DNA from: Fragum whitleyi
Taxonomy: Eukaryota > Mollusca > Bivalvia > Cardiida > Cardiidae
NCBI GenBank assembly: GCA_948146395.1
Contig: OX411543.1
Span: 66,103,474-66,167,473 of the forward strand
DNA length: 64,000 nucleotides
Reading direction: 5' to 3'
In this document: positions 1 through 11,989 of the stretch, piece after piece
Layout of the letters: the number at the start of each line of letters is the position of its first letter
How positions within the stretch are numbered: position 1 is the first letter of the stretch
Translations under genes and position numbers: made by a program
The notes under the pieces: model-generated
Databases searched by the model: none
What the model was told of the DNA's origin: nothing
What the model saw: only the letters and a program-made list of their open reading frames with translations

Positions 1-343
1 AAACATTACACTTGGAGGGCGACGTAACAAGTCCGCAATAACAGCATCCCGGGATCGCATCTGCAACCGACATGAGATGCTCCAACTACAAAGAAACCCT
101 CTTGGGCGCGAAACGATAGCTTGGGTCGAGTGAGGTCAGGACGCTTTTTGCAGGCGATATAGCCGAACATTCTGTGTACATTGCGCACGTCGATAAATTT
201 GTTTTTTTTTTGCTATATAGGAAATAAGCATAGCAAATAAACAAAAGCATCACAAACGCTTACCAACCTCGGTTGTTAAGTACTCGATAATGGACAAATT
301 TTCTGGACATAATGTATAAGAGAATACAGTTAGGTTTACCCTC
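1..343. other. unassigned left-edge sequence
   Basis: No gene, RNA or repeat family was recognised here. It is somewhat richer in G+C and CpG than the flanks. A 60-codon open frame on the minus strand (6-188) has no recognisable domain and runs to the window edge. Confidence 0.3.
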
Positions 344-2184
344 TTATTAGTCCCCCACCGGTTACCGGTTGGGGGACTATAGGTTTGCTCGATTCCGTCT
401 GTCCGTCCGTCTGTCTGTCCGTCCGTCCGTCCGTCCGTCCGTCCGTCCGTCCGTCCGTCCGTCACGCTTTTGTCCGGGCTATAACTTCTAAACCATATGT
501 GCTAGCAACTTCAAACTTGGTACACTTATAGATCTCATTGAGGAGAAGTGTCATGTTCAAGAATTGATACTCTGCCACGCCCACTTTTTGAGTTATTGCC
601 CTTTGTTGTTTTTACCCTTACATGCTTGTCCGGAACATATCTCCTAAACTATGTGTGCTAGCAACTTCAAACTTTGTACACTTAAAGATCTCATTGAGGA
701 CAAGTGTCATGTTCAAGATCCATAACTCTGACACTCCCACTTTTTGAGTTATTGCCCATTGTTGTTTTTAGCCTTAAATTCTTGTCCGGATCATATCTCC
801 TAAACTATAAGTACTAGCAACTTCAAACTTAGTACACTTATAGATCTTATTGAGGACAAGTGTCATGTTTAAAAACTGTTACTCTGCCATGCCAACTTTT
901 TGAGTTATTGCCCTTTGTTGTTTTTACCCTTACATTCTTGTCCGGAACATATCTCCTTAACTATGTGTGCTAGCAACTTCAAACTTTGTACACTTATAGA
1001 TCTCATTGAGGAGAAGTGTCATGTTCAAGATCCATAACTCTGCCACACCGACTTTTTGAGTTATTGCCCTTTGTTGTTTTTACCCTTACATTCTTGTCCG
1101 GAACATATCTCCTAAACTATGTGTGCTAGCAACTTCAAACTTTGTACACTTATAGATCTCATTGAGGAGAAGTGTCATGTTCAAGATCCATAACTCTGCC
1201 ACACCGACTTTTTGAGTTATTGCCCTTTGTTGTTTTTAGCCTTACATTCTTGTCCGGATCATATCTCCTAAACTATGTGTGCTAGCAACTTCAAACTTTG
1301 TACACTGATAGATCTTATCGAGGTCAAGTGTCATGTACAAGAACTGTTACTCTGCCATGTCCACTTTTTGAGTTATTGCCCTTTGTTGTTTTTAGTCTTA
1401 CATTCTTGTCGGGATCATTTCTCCTAAACTATAAGTGCTTGCAACTTTAAACTTTGTACATGTATAGATCTCATTGAGGACAAGTGTCATGTACAAGAAC
1501 TGTTACTCTGCTACACCTTCTTTTTGAGTTATTGCCCTTTGTTGTTTTTACCTTGACATTTTTGTCTGGAACATATCTTCTAAACCATAAATGCTAGAAA
1601 CTTCAAACTTGCTACAATTATAGATATCATTGAGGACAAGTGTCATGTACAAGAACTGTCACCCTGCCATGTCCTTTTTTTGAGTTATTGCCCTTTGTTG
1701 TTTCTATCCTTACATTTTTGTACCGTACTTATCTGCTAAACCATAAGCCCTAGCAACTTCAAACTTTGTACACTTGTAGATCTCATTGAGAAGAAGTGTA
1801 ATGCACAAGAACTGTTACTCTGCCACATCCACTTTTTTAGTTATTGTCCGTTGTTGTTTTTTATCCTGACATTTTTGTCTGGACCATATCTCCTGAGCCA
1901 ACAGTGCTAGCAACTTCAAACTTGGTACACTTATAGATCTCATTGAGGACAAGTGGCATGTACAAGAATCATTCTTCTCCGCCCACTTTTCGAGTTTTTG
2001 CCATTGGTTGTTTTTACACTTATATTTTTGTTTGGGACATTTTGTTCAAAACCTTATGTGCTAGCAACTTCAAATTTTGTATTCAGTTATAGATCTAGTA
2101 AGTAGGAGATATATTATAAGAAAGGATTTTTTGTTATCCGGTGGGGGACTCCTGTATTGCATCGCAATACGACATGCACTTGTT
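344..2184 (-). mobile_element. pearl-like non-autonomous element, copy 1
   Basis: Read on the minus strand, the element starts at 2184 with AACAAGTGCATGTCG and a small palindrome (ATTGCATCGCAAT). It then has AGTCCCCCACCGG, about ten tandem units of ~156 bp (left edges of CTTGTCCGGA at about 624, 781, 937, 1093, 1249), a GGAC/GGACA microsatellite, and a terminal near-palindrome ending GGTGGGGGACTAATAA. AGTCCCCCACCGG near one end is the inverse of CCGGTGGGGGACT at the other. This architecture (inverted subterminal motif, ~160-bp core repeats, tetranucleotide microsatellite, 3' hairpin) is that described for bivalve pearl elements, now often placed with Helentron-type non-autonomous elements. 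A second copy lies at 56175-57515; ends were set where the two copies stop matching. No clear target-site duplication was seen. Confidence 0.8.
397..472. repeat. (TCCG)n microsatellite
   Basis: Tetranucleotide tract of TCCG with interspersed TCTG units inside pearl-like copy 1. The equivalent tract in copy 2 (56224-56268) is shorter. Confidence 0.95.
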
Positions 2185-4581
2185 AGTATAAGGTGCCTTT
2201 ATCATGTGTTACAAGTTAAAGCTGATAGCCTTCAAAAATACAAAAAAAAAACCTACAAAATATCAAAGTTAACGCTCGACAACAACGATGCCGTAGACAA
2301 AATGGAGGCTGTAGCATTGCCTCGATTTTTTCTCCGAAAACAGACGAGCGTAAATCCTAATAAAGGAATGAAAATGGCCCTTCTTCTTCTTTTAAACTAG
2401 AGGCCCACGAGAGTATAGGGCGCTCCGCTTGCTCCTTATGGCATGGTAAGTCTGTGTTTAATTCAATCACAAATTATTTCAAAGTACTTCAGGAAAAAAG
2501 GCTCTAAAGGCAGTCAAAGGTAAAGGGAGAGGAAAATGTTAACATACATGTATTTTCATAAGGCCTTTTTTCCCCTGTGGCCCTTGAAGAACTTAACTCA
2601 TTTTCAAAGGGAACGATCCGTAAGTTAGTAAAATCATTCTATGAGAGCTTGAAGCAAATTGATAGAAACTGTTTAATGTATAGCGGAAAAGATATTTTAA
2701 CTTCTATATGCCCGTGATTCTTCACGGACACCAGCTTTTTTCAAAAGGAACGATCATTATGATAGTTCAATCATTCTGTAAAAGAAAGAAAGAAAAGGTA
2801 AGCAAATCGGATGACAAATTTGAAAACAGTTATGATAATTAGGATACTTTATCAAATTTCCGTAAGCCCATATTTCCGCTTTGTACTTAAAGGAACCATC
2901 CTGATGATTATTTCGTTAAAGATTAAAGCAATTCTTGAAAAACGACGAAGTTTGGGCACATTCAACCGACCAGAAACCCGATTTCTGGTAGAGACGGTAA
3001 ATGATTTTTTTATGCAAACCTTATTTTAAACTACATGGGTGTGGTGGCTCAAACAACCTCGTTTCTTACAAGTCTTTACTCTGATAAAGTTGACTGCAAC
3101 TTCGCCTCTTTGACGCTTGCAAGCGATGATGAGATAATTTTTGCCAACTTTTCAGGGTAAACCAAAAGTATCTTTCCCGTTCGATTATCTATAATAGTTT
3201 TCTCCCGAGTAATATTTCTCGTTTGCAGACAAATCAATCTACGTGGCTATAATTAGCTTGAACGTGATTTTATCACGTGCGTTATGGGGCCTTTTAATCG
3301 AACATGGTTAAATTAGGACAAAGTTTGATGAAACGCAAATGTACGTCCTATGAACTTTTTAGGATGTTTGATGAAACTGACTTTCAAACATCCTAGGATG
3401 TGTCCTACGACGCTTTTAAGACGCGCCACAGGACATTTATTGATGAAACAGGCCCAAGTTTGTCTCTCCATCTATCTGTCTACTAATGAACCTGTTAACT
3501 CATTTTTCTATAGTAATTTAATGCTTTTTGGTATGCGGCTGGTTTGTTTCAAGAGACAAGTGGAAATGGTCATTATTCAAGAGCAATGTCAAAACTTTAA
3601 CCTTTATCTCAAAAACAAAACTTGTGTTGTCTAGTTACCTGTTATTTTTGAAAGCGTTTGCGGTGCATTCCACATAGGTTGCTCGCTATAAAAAAGTTCG
3701 AAACCGTGCGCGGCGAGCGCATTTGGTGACCCGAACGCGGCGCGTTGAACTAAACCAAGCGAGTACCCTCTGAAAACATTTGATTTTTCAGTCTACTGAA
3801 GCGATCGTATCTTTTTTTAAGAAAATCGAGTCATCGTTAAAATCATGTCGCGGTATCACCGGAATGGCTATTCAATCCGTCACATGTAAAGATTGTTTTG
3901 GCATTTAATGTTAGCTTAACTCTGAAGGCAAAAGTTTAAACTTCGAATAAATATTGACTATCTAATGAACAGTTCTTAATTTTGACTTAATTTACTTTTG
4001 TAACAAATGTTTACCTTTTCTTGGTCTGAGGTTTTTTTTTGCAATTAAATGTTTAAAAAAAATAGAAAAAAAGGAATTAAGTCAATTTTGATTGTGAAAA
4101 AAGCATCAAATAATCATGATGGGGGCATTTTCAGGTTGCAATAAGATCAAAACACAGAGCATGAAGTTGGTGAACATAATCAAAGCTTATAGAAAAACTT
4201 ATTTTTGAAAAAAGCTTATAACATATGAGAACCAAGTGTAAACCCAATGCAGCATTGTGCGAGTATAACATATTTCTGTATTGCTTTTCAGTGGATTATC
4301 AAGAAATAACGGTGGATAATTAAATGAAAATCCCATCCCAAACCAGTAAAAATGATTAAAAAATATATAATCTATGCTTTCGTTCATTTCACTCTTTTTG
4401 AAGTTATTTGATCACAGCCCAATAAACAAATCTTAATGACTTCGTCATGAAGTTGCCTTGAAATCACATGAAAATGGCTTGCTCCAAGAAAACTTGTCAT
4501 GCATTTTTCACATTTTACACATTTTTTTTTAAATTAAAGAAATAGAATAGTCGTTTGTTTTTCGGATAAGATAGATTACTA
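2185..4581. other. intergenic, no gene recognised
   Basis: Short open frames here (such as 2077-2400, 2811-3029 and 3350-3634) have no recognisable domain or splice context. Around 3320-3460 there are two TGATGAAAC motifs and a GGATG..CATCC internal inverted repeat, suggesting a decayed small element. A CpG-rich patch lies near 3690-3760. Nothing else is supportable. Confidence 0.4.
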
Positions 4582-4649
4582 TTTTATTTCGTGAATAACA
4601 AAAGCTATAGCTGTCGCTGTAGCTTTTGTTGTTCACCCAATGAAATAAA
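4582..4649. repeat. imperfect hairpin
   Basis: Inverted repeat. The left arm runs from ATTTTATTTCGTG to AAAGCTATAGC and pairs with the right arm GCTGTAGCTTTTGTTG..GAAATAAA, with a loop of only a few bases. Probably the core of a small MITE. Confidence 0.6.
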
Positions 4650-4720
4650 GATCGACACTGAAAATAAAACGATTTTCATTCATGTCGTTTGCTATTTGAT
4701 GCGTCGATCGGACGTCGGCA

Positions 4721-5245
4721 ATATTATAGGGTTAATTCACGTTTTTGAGGGGGGTTAACATTTGCAGAGACCCGAAAAATGGTTCGCACTCGGGAGTCAA
4801 AGCATTTTTAGGGTCTCTGCAAAAGTGTACGCTCGAAAAAACGTGAATTGACGCTATTATTGCATTAAAATAAAGACTATAGTATTTATTCAAAGATAGG
4901 TGGCCAAATAATTCATTGGAACGCTTAAAACTAGCTCTAAACCATCTAATGTGCCGGAAAATTGCGTTATGCATTGCATCGTCACTTTTGTTAATACTGA
5001 CGATACTTTGTAAATTTATGACGTCACAAAATTTAACGCGGGAATAGGATCAAGGTCTTTATTTATGCTCTTTTTAATGTTACACAAAGAAACCGATAAA
5101 GTGTATAGGCCCTGACTTATGTTATTTAAGTGAAAAAAGCCGGGCGTTAACGACACATGAATTTACTTATTAATCCACGTGTTTTCTCGTTAACGCCCGG
5201 GTTTTGCCTAGAACGACCCGAAAACGCACAATTTATGCAATAAAA
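4721..5245 (+). repeat. two-hairpin dispersed element, copy 1
   Basis: The left end is a ~130-bp hairpin bounded by GTTAATTCACGTTTTT (4731) and AAAAAACGTGAATTGACG, with GCAGAGACCC/GGGTCTCTGC inside. Near the right end is a second hairpin with arms CCGGGCGTTAACGA / TCGTTAACGCCCGG (about 5141-5202). The same order of motifs recurs in inverse orientation at 10030-10540, so this is a repeat family. No coding capacity and no identified superfamily. Confidence 0.7.
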
Positions 5246-5617
5246 CGACAAAATATGAAATCGCTGACGTGACGACTTCTTTCCTGGCCAGCGATAATGC
5301 ACAAATTAGGATGAGGTAGAAATTGGATATCGTTTTTAAATAACGCAGCAAGCCATCGAATAACCACCGATACGCCGGCAAGGTTTCGACAATTTTCAAC
5401 GATTAGTTGTCGATACATTTTCGACATCCAGTAGAGAACCCTGGACAATTCTAATTTTCGAAAAAGTTCAAATCAAGATTTGAATTTTTCGACACCTACG
5501 ACTCTTACAGATTTGTCGGGCGATTTTATAAAGAAGACAAAGGTCACCAACGCCTCGCTGATCTTATAAAATTACGTTACCGGTATTGAATCGACTGGTG
5601 CACCGATGACTCGCAGG

Positions 5618-5968
5618 CTAGTCGCAGACTTTATCCCTACAAACATCGTCGTAAAGAATAGTAAGAGGAAAACAAAATGTGTCAATCTCAGCCTTCGCTA
5701 GTTCGCGGGATGGCTTATATTGAAACGTGTTTTCGTAGAGAATATTTTCTGAATCTAGACATAATCTTTCTCTTTTGCCGTAAATCCATTCGAATAGGCA
5801 TCTCTTAAGCTGTATTTTGCTGGATCCGATGTCTTGTTCATGCACTTGTTCGAAACGCAAAGACGTTTCCGAACGTTTTGAAATTGCTACCCGCTTTGTA
5901 TATGGGTGTATGTGCTCAAAGGGAAAACATTTCTCAAACGTTTTGAGATCGTTTACATCAAGTATCAT
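5618..5968 (-). CDS. candidate orphan exon or ORF, function unknown
   Basis: A 116-residue minus-strand open frame starting at an ATG (5966-5968). Unlike most small ORFs here it lies outside any repeat recognised in the window, and its composition is protein-like, with mixed charged and aromatic residues (for example FEWIYGKRERLC). A possible splice donor (GTAGGG, after the residues ILYDDV) lies near its 3' end, so it could be a first coding exon continuing toward lower coordinates. No family was recognised, no signal peptide or transmembrane segment is evident, and no partner exon was identified. It could equally be chance or a TE remnant. Confidence 0.25.
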   Translation of the reverse strand: MILDVNDLKTFEKCFPFEHIHPYTKRVAISKRSETSLRFEQVHEQDIGSSKIQLKRCLFEWIYGKRERLCLDSENILYENTFQYKPSRELAKAEIDTFCFPLTILYDDVCRDKVCD

Positions 5969-6399
5969 TACGCTTCCTTAACATCATAAAATCATAGTAT
6001 TTTCTTGTGGAAAAAGCGGCGAAAAAATCCATATAGATGTACGCGTACTTATATTAGTAAAGGCTTACTTTAGTGAGTCAGATGTCCGATCTCGGAGTTC
6101 ACTTAAGTGGATAATGTCTGTTAAAGAGTTATTTGACTTTGACAGACGACCTTGACCTTGTCACATGAAATTGACTTTGGTACCAGCAGATGCCTATCAT
6201 CGAGATCTATCATCATGCCAAATATGGGCCTTATATCTTGAAATGGCTTGAAGATATTGGCAATGTTAAGATTTTTGGTTAACTTTTGCAGACAGAAAGA
6301 TAGACTGACAATGGTTAAACAATATTCCCACTGATCTTTCAATACGAAGGCATAAAAAATTCAACACGTTCTGCACTCGCTTGCTTCAACGTTAAGGTA

Positions 6400-7300
6400 T
6401 GGCAGCCCTACAAGGGGTTAACCAAGGAACATTCAAAGTTTTGTTGAGCTCGGCCAAATGGTTTTGGAGAAGATTTTTAAAGATTTTATAGCAAAATCAT
6501 AATTCCTTTAAAATTTAAGTAAAGGGTCACAAAAGGATCATTCATGCCAAGTTTTATTGAAACTGGCCTAATGATTCTGGAGGAGATTTTTAAAATTTTT
6601 TTAGTGAAAAAATGCCACGCCCTGCCATATCCATATTTGGAGGGGGGGGGGGGAATCAAAATTTCTTTAACAATTTTAGAAGTGGGTCACCCAATGAACA
6701 TTTCTACCAAGATTCGTTAAAATCGGCACATTGGTTTGGGAGAACATGTTTAAAGAAATAGTTTACGCTCGGACGGACTGACCCATGCACAACATACACA
6801 ACGCCATGACAATAGCTCGCTTGCCAGTGGAGCTAAAAACTATAGGCCTACTATGTCACCTTCTTGCAAAGTTTCATTCAAATTTGCCTAGAGGTTTAAG
6901 AGGTGTAAATCCAAGATTTAAAAGTGAAAATATCCTGTCTTGCAATGTCCATTTTCATGGTCCAATCAGAATGCCTCAAATAGTTTTTGAAAAAGGTCAC
7001 CAAAGAAACAGTCTGGCAAAGGTTCATAGAAAAATTGCGGTTTAGATGATGTTGTTTACAGATTTTATGGAGCAAAAAGGTCCCACCATGCAACAACTAT
7101 ATTTTTGGCCAAATAGAATTTTACAAACCTTATTGTAAGAAGAGAGGAACAATTAAGCCAAAATTGATTGAAATTGCCAGATTTGTTTGGGAAAAAAGAC
7201 AGTTTAAGGTTCGTGTAAAGTGTTTGAGACCAAATTTTAAGGGCACTTCATTTGCCAAGAAAAAGTAGTGTGTCCAGGTATATTATATACCAAAATTAAG
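6400..7300 (+). mobile_element. decayed pearl-like core repeats with one 3' end
   Basis: Diverged core units carry the recurring phrases GGTCACC(C)AAGGA and AAGTTT..TTGAAAT..GCC. They run to a terminal segment at 6760-6841 (CGGACGGACTGAC.., ACAATAGCTCGC, CCAGTGGAGCTAAAAAC), which is the standard 3' end of several elements here. Core-like sequence continues to about 7300 without a clear terminus. Confidence 0.6.
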
Positions 7301-7416
7301 CTATTTATGTACACAAGCAGTTGAGCAACATAAGACTGCCATAGCTGCAGTGGTATGGCCAAACATTGTGGAAAAGAGTCATTTTGTAGAGCAAAAGCAA
7401 CTGCTTGACTATTGTA

Positions 7417-8744
7417 AACAAGAGGACCCTGAGGGCCCTAAATCCCTCACCTGATATTTCAAGTAAATTATCATTAAGACTCCATTTCCTATGATATGGC
7501 ATGAAGCTTCCCATTTTTAACAGAGTTCATTCTTGTGACCTGGCAAACATTTTGATCAAGTTTCTTGAAGATTGGACTATATTTGTGGCGTTTGGAGCTC
7601 TAACGAGAAAAATGTCATTAAGGCCCCTTTTCCCGTGATATGGCATGTAAACTTCCCATTTTCAAATGAGTTCATCCTCATGACCTAACAAACATTCTGA
7701 CAAAGTTTCATGATGATAGGACCATATTTGTGGCTTCTAGAGAGTAAACAAAAAAATTGTCATTAAGACGCCTTTTCCTGTGATATGGCACCGATCCTTC
7801 CCATTTTCAATTGACTTCATCCTCATGACCTTACAAACATTCTGACCAAATTTCATGAAGATTGGACCATATTTGTGGCTTCTAGAGTGAAAACAAGAAA
7901 TTTGTCATTAAGGCCCCTTTTCCCGTGATATGGCACTGATCCTTTTCATTTGAGCAATTTTCATAAGGGACCACCCAAGGAATATTTCTGCCAAGTTTGG
8001 TTGATTTTGACCCATTAGTTTAGGAGGAGATGTTGTTTAAAGATATAGTTGACAAAATTGTCATTAAGGCGCCTTTTTCTGTGAAATGGCACGGATCCTT
8101 CCCATTTTCAATAGACTTCATCCTCATGACCTAACAAACATTCTGACCAAGTTTCATGAAGATTGGACCATATTTGTGGCTTCTAGAGTGAAAACAAGAA
8201 ATTTGTCATTAAGGCCCCTTTTCCCGTGATATGGCACAGATCCTTTCCATTTGAGCAATTTTCATAAAGGACCACCCAAGGAATATTTCTGCCAAGTTTG
8301 GTTGATTTTGACCCATAAGTTTAGGAGGAGATGTCGTTTAAAGATATTGTTGACAAAATTGTCATTAAGGCGCCTTTTTCTGTGAAATGGCACGGATCCT
8401 TCCCATTTTCAATAGACTTCATCCTCATGACCTAACAAACATTCTGACGATGTTTCATGAAGATTGGACCATATATGTGGCTTCCATAGTGAAAACAAGA
8501 AATTTGTCATTAAGGCCCCTTTTCCAGTGATATGGCACTGATCCTTTTCATTTGAGCAATTTTCATAAGGGACCACCCAAGGAATATTTCTGCCAAGTTT
8601 GGTTGATTTTGACCCATAAGTTTAGGAGGAGATGTCGTTTAAAGAAAAAGTTGACGCCGTGACGGACAGATGGACAGATGGACGCCGGACAACGATCGAT
8701 CACAATAGCTCCCTTGAGCACTTCGTGCTCAGGTGAGCTAAAAA
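7417..8744 (+). mobile_element. pearl-like element with ~146/300-bp core repeats
   Basis: Starts AACAAGAGGACCCTGAGGG and ends with the hairpin TGAGCACTTCGTGCTCA followed by GGTGAGCTAAAAA. A short GGACAGATGGAC microsatellite precedes the hairpin. The core is built on the phrase TGTCATTAAGG(C/A)(C/G)CC. Single units of ~146 bp occupy the left half. From about 7905 a two-unit period of ~300 bp (157+143) takes over, with units at about 7905, 8063, 8206, 8363 and 8506. No protein-coding capacity. Confidence 0.8.
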
Positions 8745-9156
8745 TTGGCTCATATTTTAACAAAGTACAGTCTAAAGTACTATCCAGGTAGTACTACAAC
8801 CGTTGGAATGAAATTCGGGCCCAAAACGTAGTTATGCAAGCAATTAATTTTGACTTATTTTATAAACACGTATGTCATATATGTCATTCTAATTTTGTAA
8901 ACATGTAGTTCTGTGTAAGGTACGGTGTATAATCACAACATAAATGGACATAATTAGTTTATATCATGGTGTGATGTTGCACCATACCTTACATCTATTT
9001 TGAAAACAGACCAAACCGGTTTGACATGTATGTTGACAAAATAAATGGAAATAGATTGTTTCAAAAGAGCCTTTTGAGACTGAGTTTTATTTCAACGTTT
9101 GTAGTACTACCTGGATAGTACTTTAGACAGTACTTTGTTAAAATATGGGGCAATTT
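8742..9156. mobile_element. MITE with ~60-bp terminal inverted repeats
   Basis: The left arm (from 8742, containing CATATTTTAACAAAGTAC, AAGTACTATCCAGGTAGTAC and CGTTGGAATGAAA) is mirrored by the right arm ending at 9156 (GTAGTACTACCTGGATAGTAC and GTACTTTGTTAAAATATG). About 300 bp of AT-rich interior lacks an ORF. It abuts the 3' end of the preceding pearl-like element. The superfamily cannot be assigned because no target duplication is clear. Confidence 0.8.
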
Positions 9157-9410
9157 CATCCAACCGTCATGCAGTTGCTTGTTCTGTACAAAATGACCAT
9201 TTTTCACAATGTTTTGGCTATACCACTATAGCTATGTCGGTCTTATGTTTCTTAACTGCTTGGGCTCATGAATACTTTCATTTTGATATACAATATACCT
9301 AGACATACTGCTTTTTTTCTCGGCTAATGAAATGCCCTTAAAATCGGGTCTCAAACACTTTACATGAACCTTAAAGATTTAAAAGTGAAAAGCCCACATT
9401 TCGGGTCAAA

Positions 9411-9840
9411 CACAATTTCACAATAACTTTTTAGAAGGGTCCCCTACAGAACATTTCTGCAAAGTTTGGTTGGAATCAGCCTATTGGTTACAGAGGAGAA
9501 GATGTTTAAAGATTTCAGTGCCAAATAAGTCCTGCCCTGTCAAGCCCATATTTAGGGGTCCATAGAAATTCCAGGAACAAGTTTTGGGAAGAGTCACATA
9601 TGGAACATTTCTACCAAGTTTGGTTGAAATCTGCCCATTGGTTACAGAGGTGAAGATCCTTAAAAATTCCGGGGACAAATTAAGCCCAACCCTGCCACAT
9701 CTAAATCATAACTGTAAAGCTTCATTGAAATTTGCTGTGTAGTTTCTGAGGATAACATTTTTTAAGACTTGTTCACAGAGAGAAGGACAAATGGACAGAT
9801 AGATGGATCAATGGAGAGACACCAGACAAAAAGAACCAAA
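9411..9840 (+). mobile_element. pearl-like fragment
   Basis: Two to three diverged units with the phrase AACATTTCTGCAAAGTTTGGTTG and AAGCCC..GCCC..CATATTTAGGGG. They end in a degraded GGACAGATAGATGG microsatellite near 9785-9835. No intact termini. Confidence 0.55.
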
Positions 9841-10029
9841 CTAAAATTCAAGAATCTTTGATTTTATATGTCACCATTTAACATACTGAATAACACATCA
9901 CTGATCAAGTAAACATCAAAATATCAACATAACATCAATTAATGTTTGGTTTTCCATCATTTCAGCCTTCCCGATTTTCACAATTTTAGACTGGTCCAAA
10001 CTTCAAGGGTTGAAGAGGTTATAACTTTC

Positions 10030-10540
10030 ATGATTGCATAAAATGTACATTTTAGGGTCGTTATAGGCAGACGTCAACGAACAAAACCCAGGCGTTAACG
10101 AGAATAAACATGGATAAATAAGTAAATTCATGCGCCTTTAATGCCTGGCATTTTTCAGTATCCTCAGTATAGGCCTATACACTTTATCACTTTCTTTGTC
10201 TAATATTAATAAAGAGCATAAATAATAAATTGATTCTATTCCCACATTAATTTTTGCAACTTCATTAATTTACCAAGCAACGTCAGTATAAACAAAAGTG
10301 ACGGTGCAATGCATATTATTGGTAATGGGGCTAGTTTTAAAGCGTTCCTTTGAATTATTTTATATATCTGTTTGAATAAATACTATAGTTTTTTTCTTTT
10401 AATGCAATAATAGCATTAATTCACGTTCTTTCAGGGGATAACAATTGCAGAGACCCTCAAAATGCTTTAACGCCCGAGTATTTCGCACTCTGGTGTTAAC
10501 CTATTTTTGGCCTGAAAGAATGTGAATCAATGCTATAAAA
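10030..10540 (-). repeat. two-hairpin dispersed element, copy 2
   Basis: Inverse copy of the element at 4721-5245. The GTTAACG-type hairpin (about 10091-10150) comes first and the GCAGAGACCC hairpin bounded by TAATTCACG..CGTGAATCA-like arms comes last (about 10420-10540). The pair forms a diverged inverted repeat separated by ~4.8 kb. Confidence 0.7.
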
Positions 10541-11554
10541 TTGAAGAAAATGAGATGACGTTTCGGCTTAAGACAATCAGAAAATAAGTAGCAAAGAGGG
10601 AGAAAACTTTGTTAGAAAAGAAGCAATTACAATTGTATTTCTATCTGTAATGTCTCCTCTTTCTGTAGTTTTTTCTTTTCATTCACAATAGTTGTGATTG
10701 ATAAAAAACAAACACCAGCTTTATTTGAGGCAAAAAACAACCAAACCAAAAAATATTATTCAGAACACAAATTTAAATTTTCAGCTTAAGAGAAATTTTC
10801 TTTTCAATATCTGTTCATATTTATCACTCAAAGGACTAATCTACTGAATATGTGACTAGCACTGAATATGATTAGTAATGATATGAATTAATAGTTTTCA
10901 CAACCCAATTATGATCCCTAAACTTTGTATCAACCAAGATATCTTTTTAGCAAAAAAAAAAATAAAAAAAATACTGGAATCAATTTCCTATAAAAACTTA
11001 TGTTTCAAGTCTCCAGTGGCTGAATAACAACTTTTGTCCTTGACAAGTGACTTTGACCTTCAAATATCACATTTATTCAGAATGGAGAATAATTCTGCTA
11101 AGTTATTTTTAAATCCACCCATAAATTAAGAGACTATGCTGCAGAAAGACTCAGTTTAAATAATTGACTATGAAATCAGACCTTAAAGCTATCCCAAAAC
11201 TTGTTACATTTTACACATGAACAATAAATGAGTACCAAAATTTATTCATAAATGTAGGTCAATAGCCTGGTTACACTCAATTTGAAACCCATTAGACCTT
11301 GACCCATGGTTATTGACCTTGATGCTATATGGAAATATGTATCAAATCTCATATTTACTAATATTGAAAGATTGTGCAAACTTATCTTCAAATATATTCA
11401 GAATTGTAGGGAGTTATACTCAGGGAAATCTCAATTTGAGAACTTGTGCATGACCTGTAACATTGACTTCGAAGCTATCTTTACCCACAAATGAATTTCA
11501 CATTGGCATAAACAAGTATACTCATACTATACACCATTTGTCCATGTTACAATG
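10541..11554. other. AT-rich intergenic sequence
   Basis: No gene recognised. The phrases TGACCTT..GACCTTG recur near 11030-11060 and 11290-11330 and probably derive from degraded pearl-like cores. The open frame at 11306-11494 lies in this repeat-like stretch. Confidence 0.4.
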
Positions 11555-11758
11555 TGTGGTATCATTGGTCTAGAGGTAGAGTGCCTGCCTCTGACCATTA
11601 TGTCTGGAGTTTGTTTCCCTGGGAAAGGCCATGGATCTTGGTTCTTGCAAGGGTCAATACATGAGGTGCAAGCGCTTGTTCATACTCCAGGAAACAGTAA
11701 GGAGAGGAATTGATCTAAGTTGAAAGAACTTGTTTGTTAATCGATGTAAAATAAATGG
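11555..11758 (+). mobile_element. tRNA-derived SINE, copy 1
   Basis: The 5' part resembles a tRNA gene: an A-box-like TGGTCTAGAGGTAGAGTG and a degenerate B-box-like GGAGTTTGTTTCCCTGG about 35 bp later. The tail ends GATGTAAAATAAATGGGTTT. A second copy on the opposite strand at 46314-46529 shares the body phrase AAGAACTTGTTT and the same ending, so this is a SINE family rather than a tRNA gene. Confidence 0.8.
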
Positions 11759-11764
11759 GTTTAA

Positions 11765-11985
11765 CAATTTCCTGTTTTACAAAATTTTGGACCTGTCCAA
11801 ATTCAAAGGTTTTGCAGACAAAAATTTAAAGTGGATTTAATTTGAAAAATAACCATTCAGTAGGGTAGAAAATAGTGTGGAAAATGAAGAAATTGCTTGT
11901 CAGAAGCAATTTCTTCTTTTTTCACAATGTTTTCTCAATCATAAAATCACAGGTACGTAAAAAGCAGGGATTAAACAGCAAAGGG
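11765..11985 (-). mobile_element. TTAA-flanked MITE (piggyBac-like ends), copy 1
   Basis: Flanked by TTAA at 11761-11764 and 11986-11989. The right end reads AAAGGG just before TTAA, so on the minus strand the element starts CCCTTTG. Inside is a strong hairpin GAAGAAATTGCTTGTCAGAAGCAATTTCTTC. The same element, in the other orientation and also with a TTAA-type flank, lies at 38700-38925. TTAA targets with CCCTTT..AAAGGG ends are typical of piggyBac-mobilised MITEs; the assignment is inferred since no transposase is present. Confidence 0.75.
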
Positions 11986-11989
11986 TTAA

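Noticed and set aside
250..465. frame with TDGRTDGRTDG repeats
   Set aside because: Direct translation of the TCCG microsatellite.
11555..11640. possible functional tRNA gene
   Set aside because: The A and B boxes are degenerate and a second diverged copy with the same non-tRNA tail exists at 46314-46529; this is a SINE.
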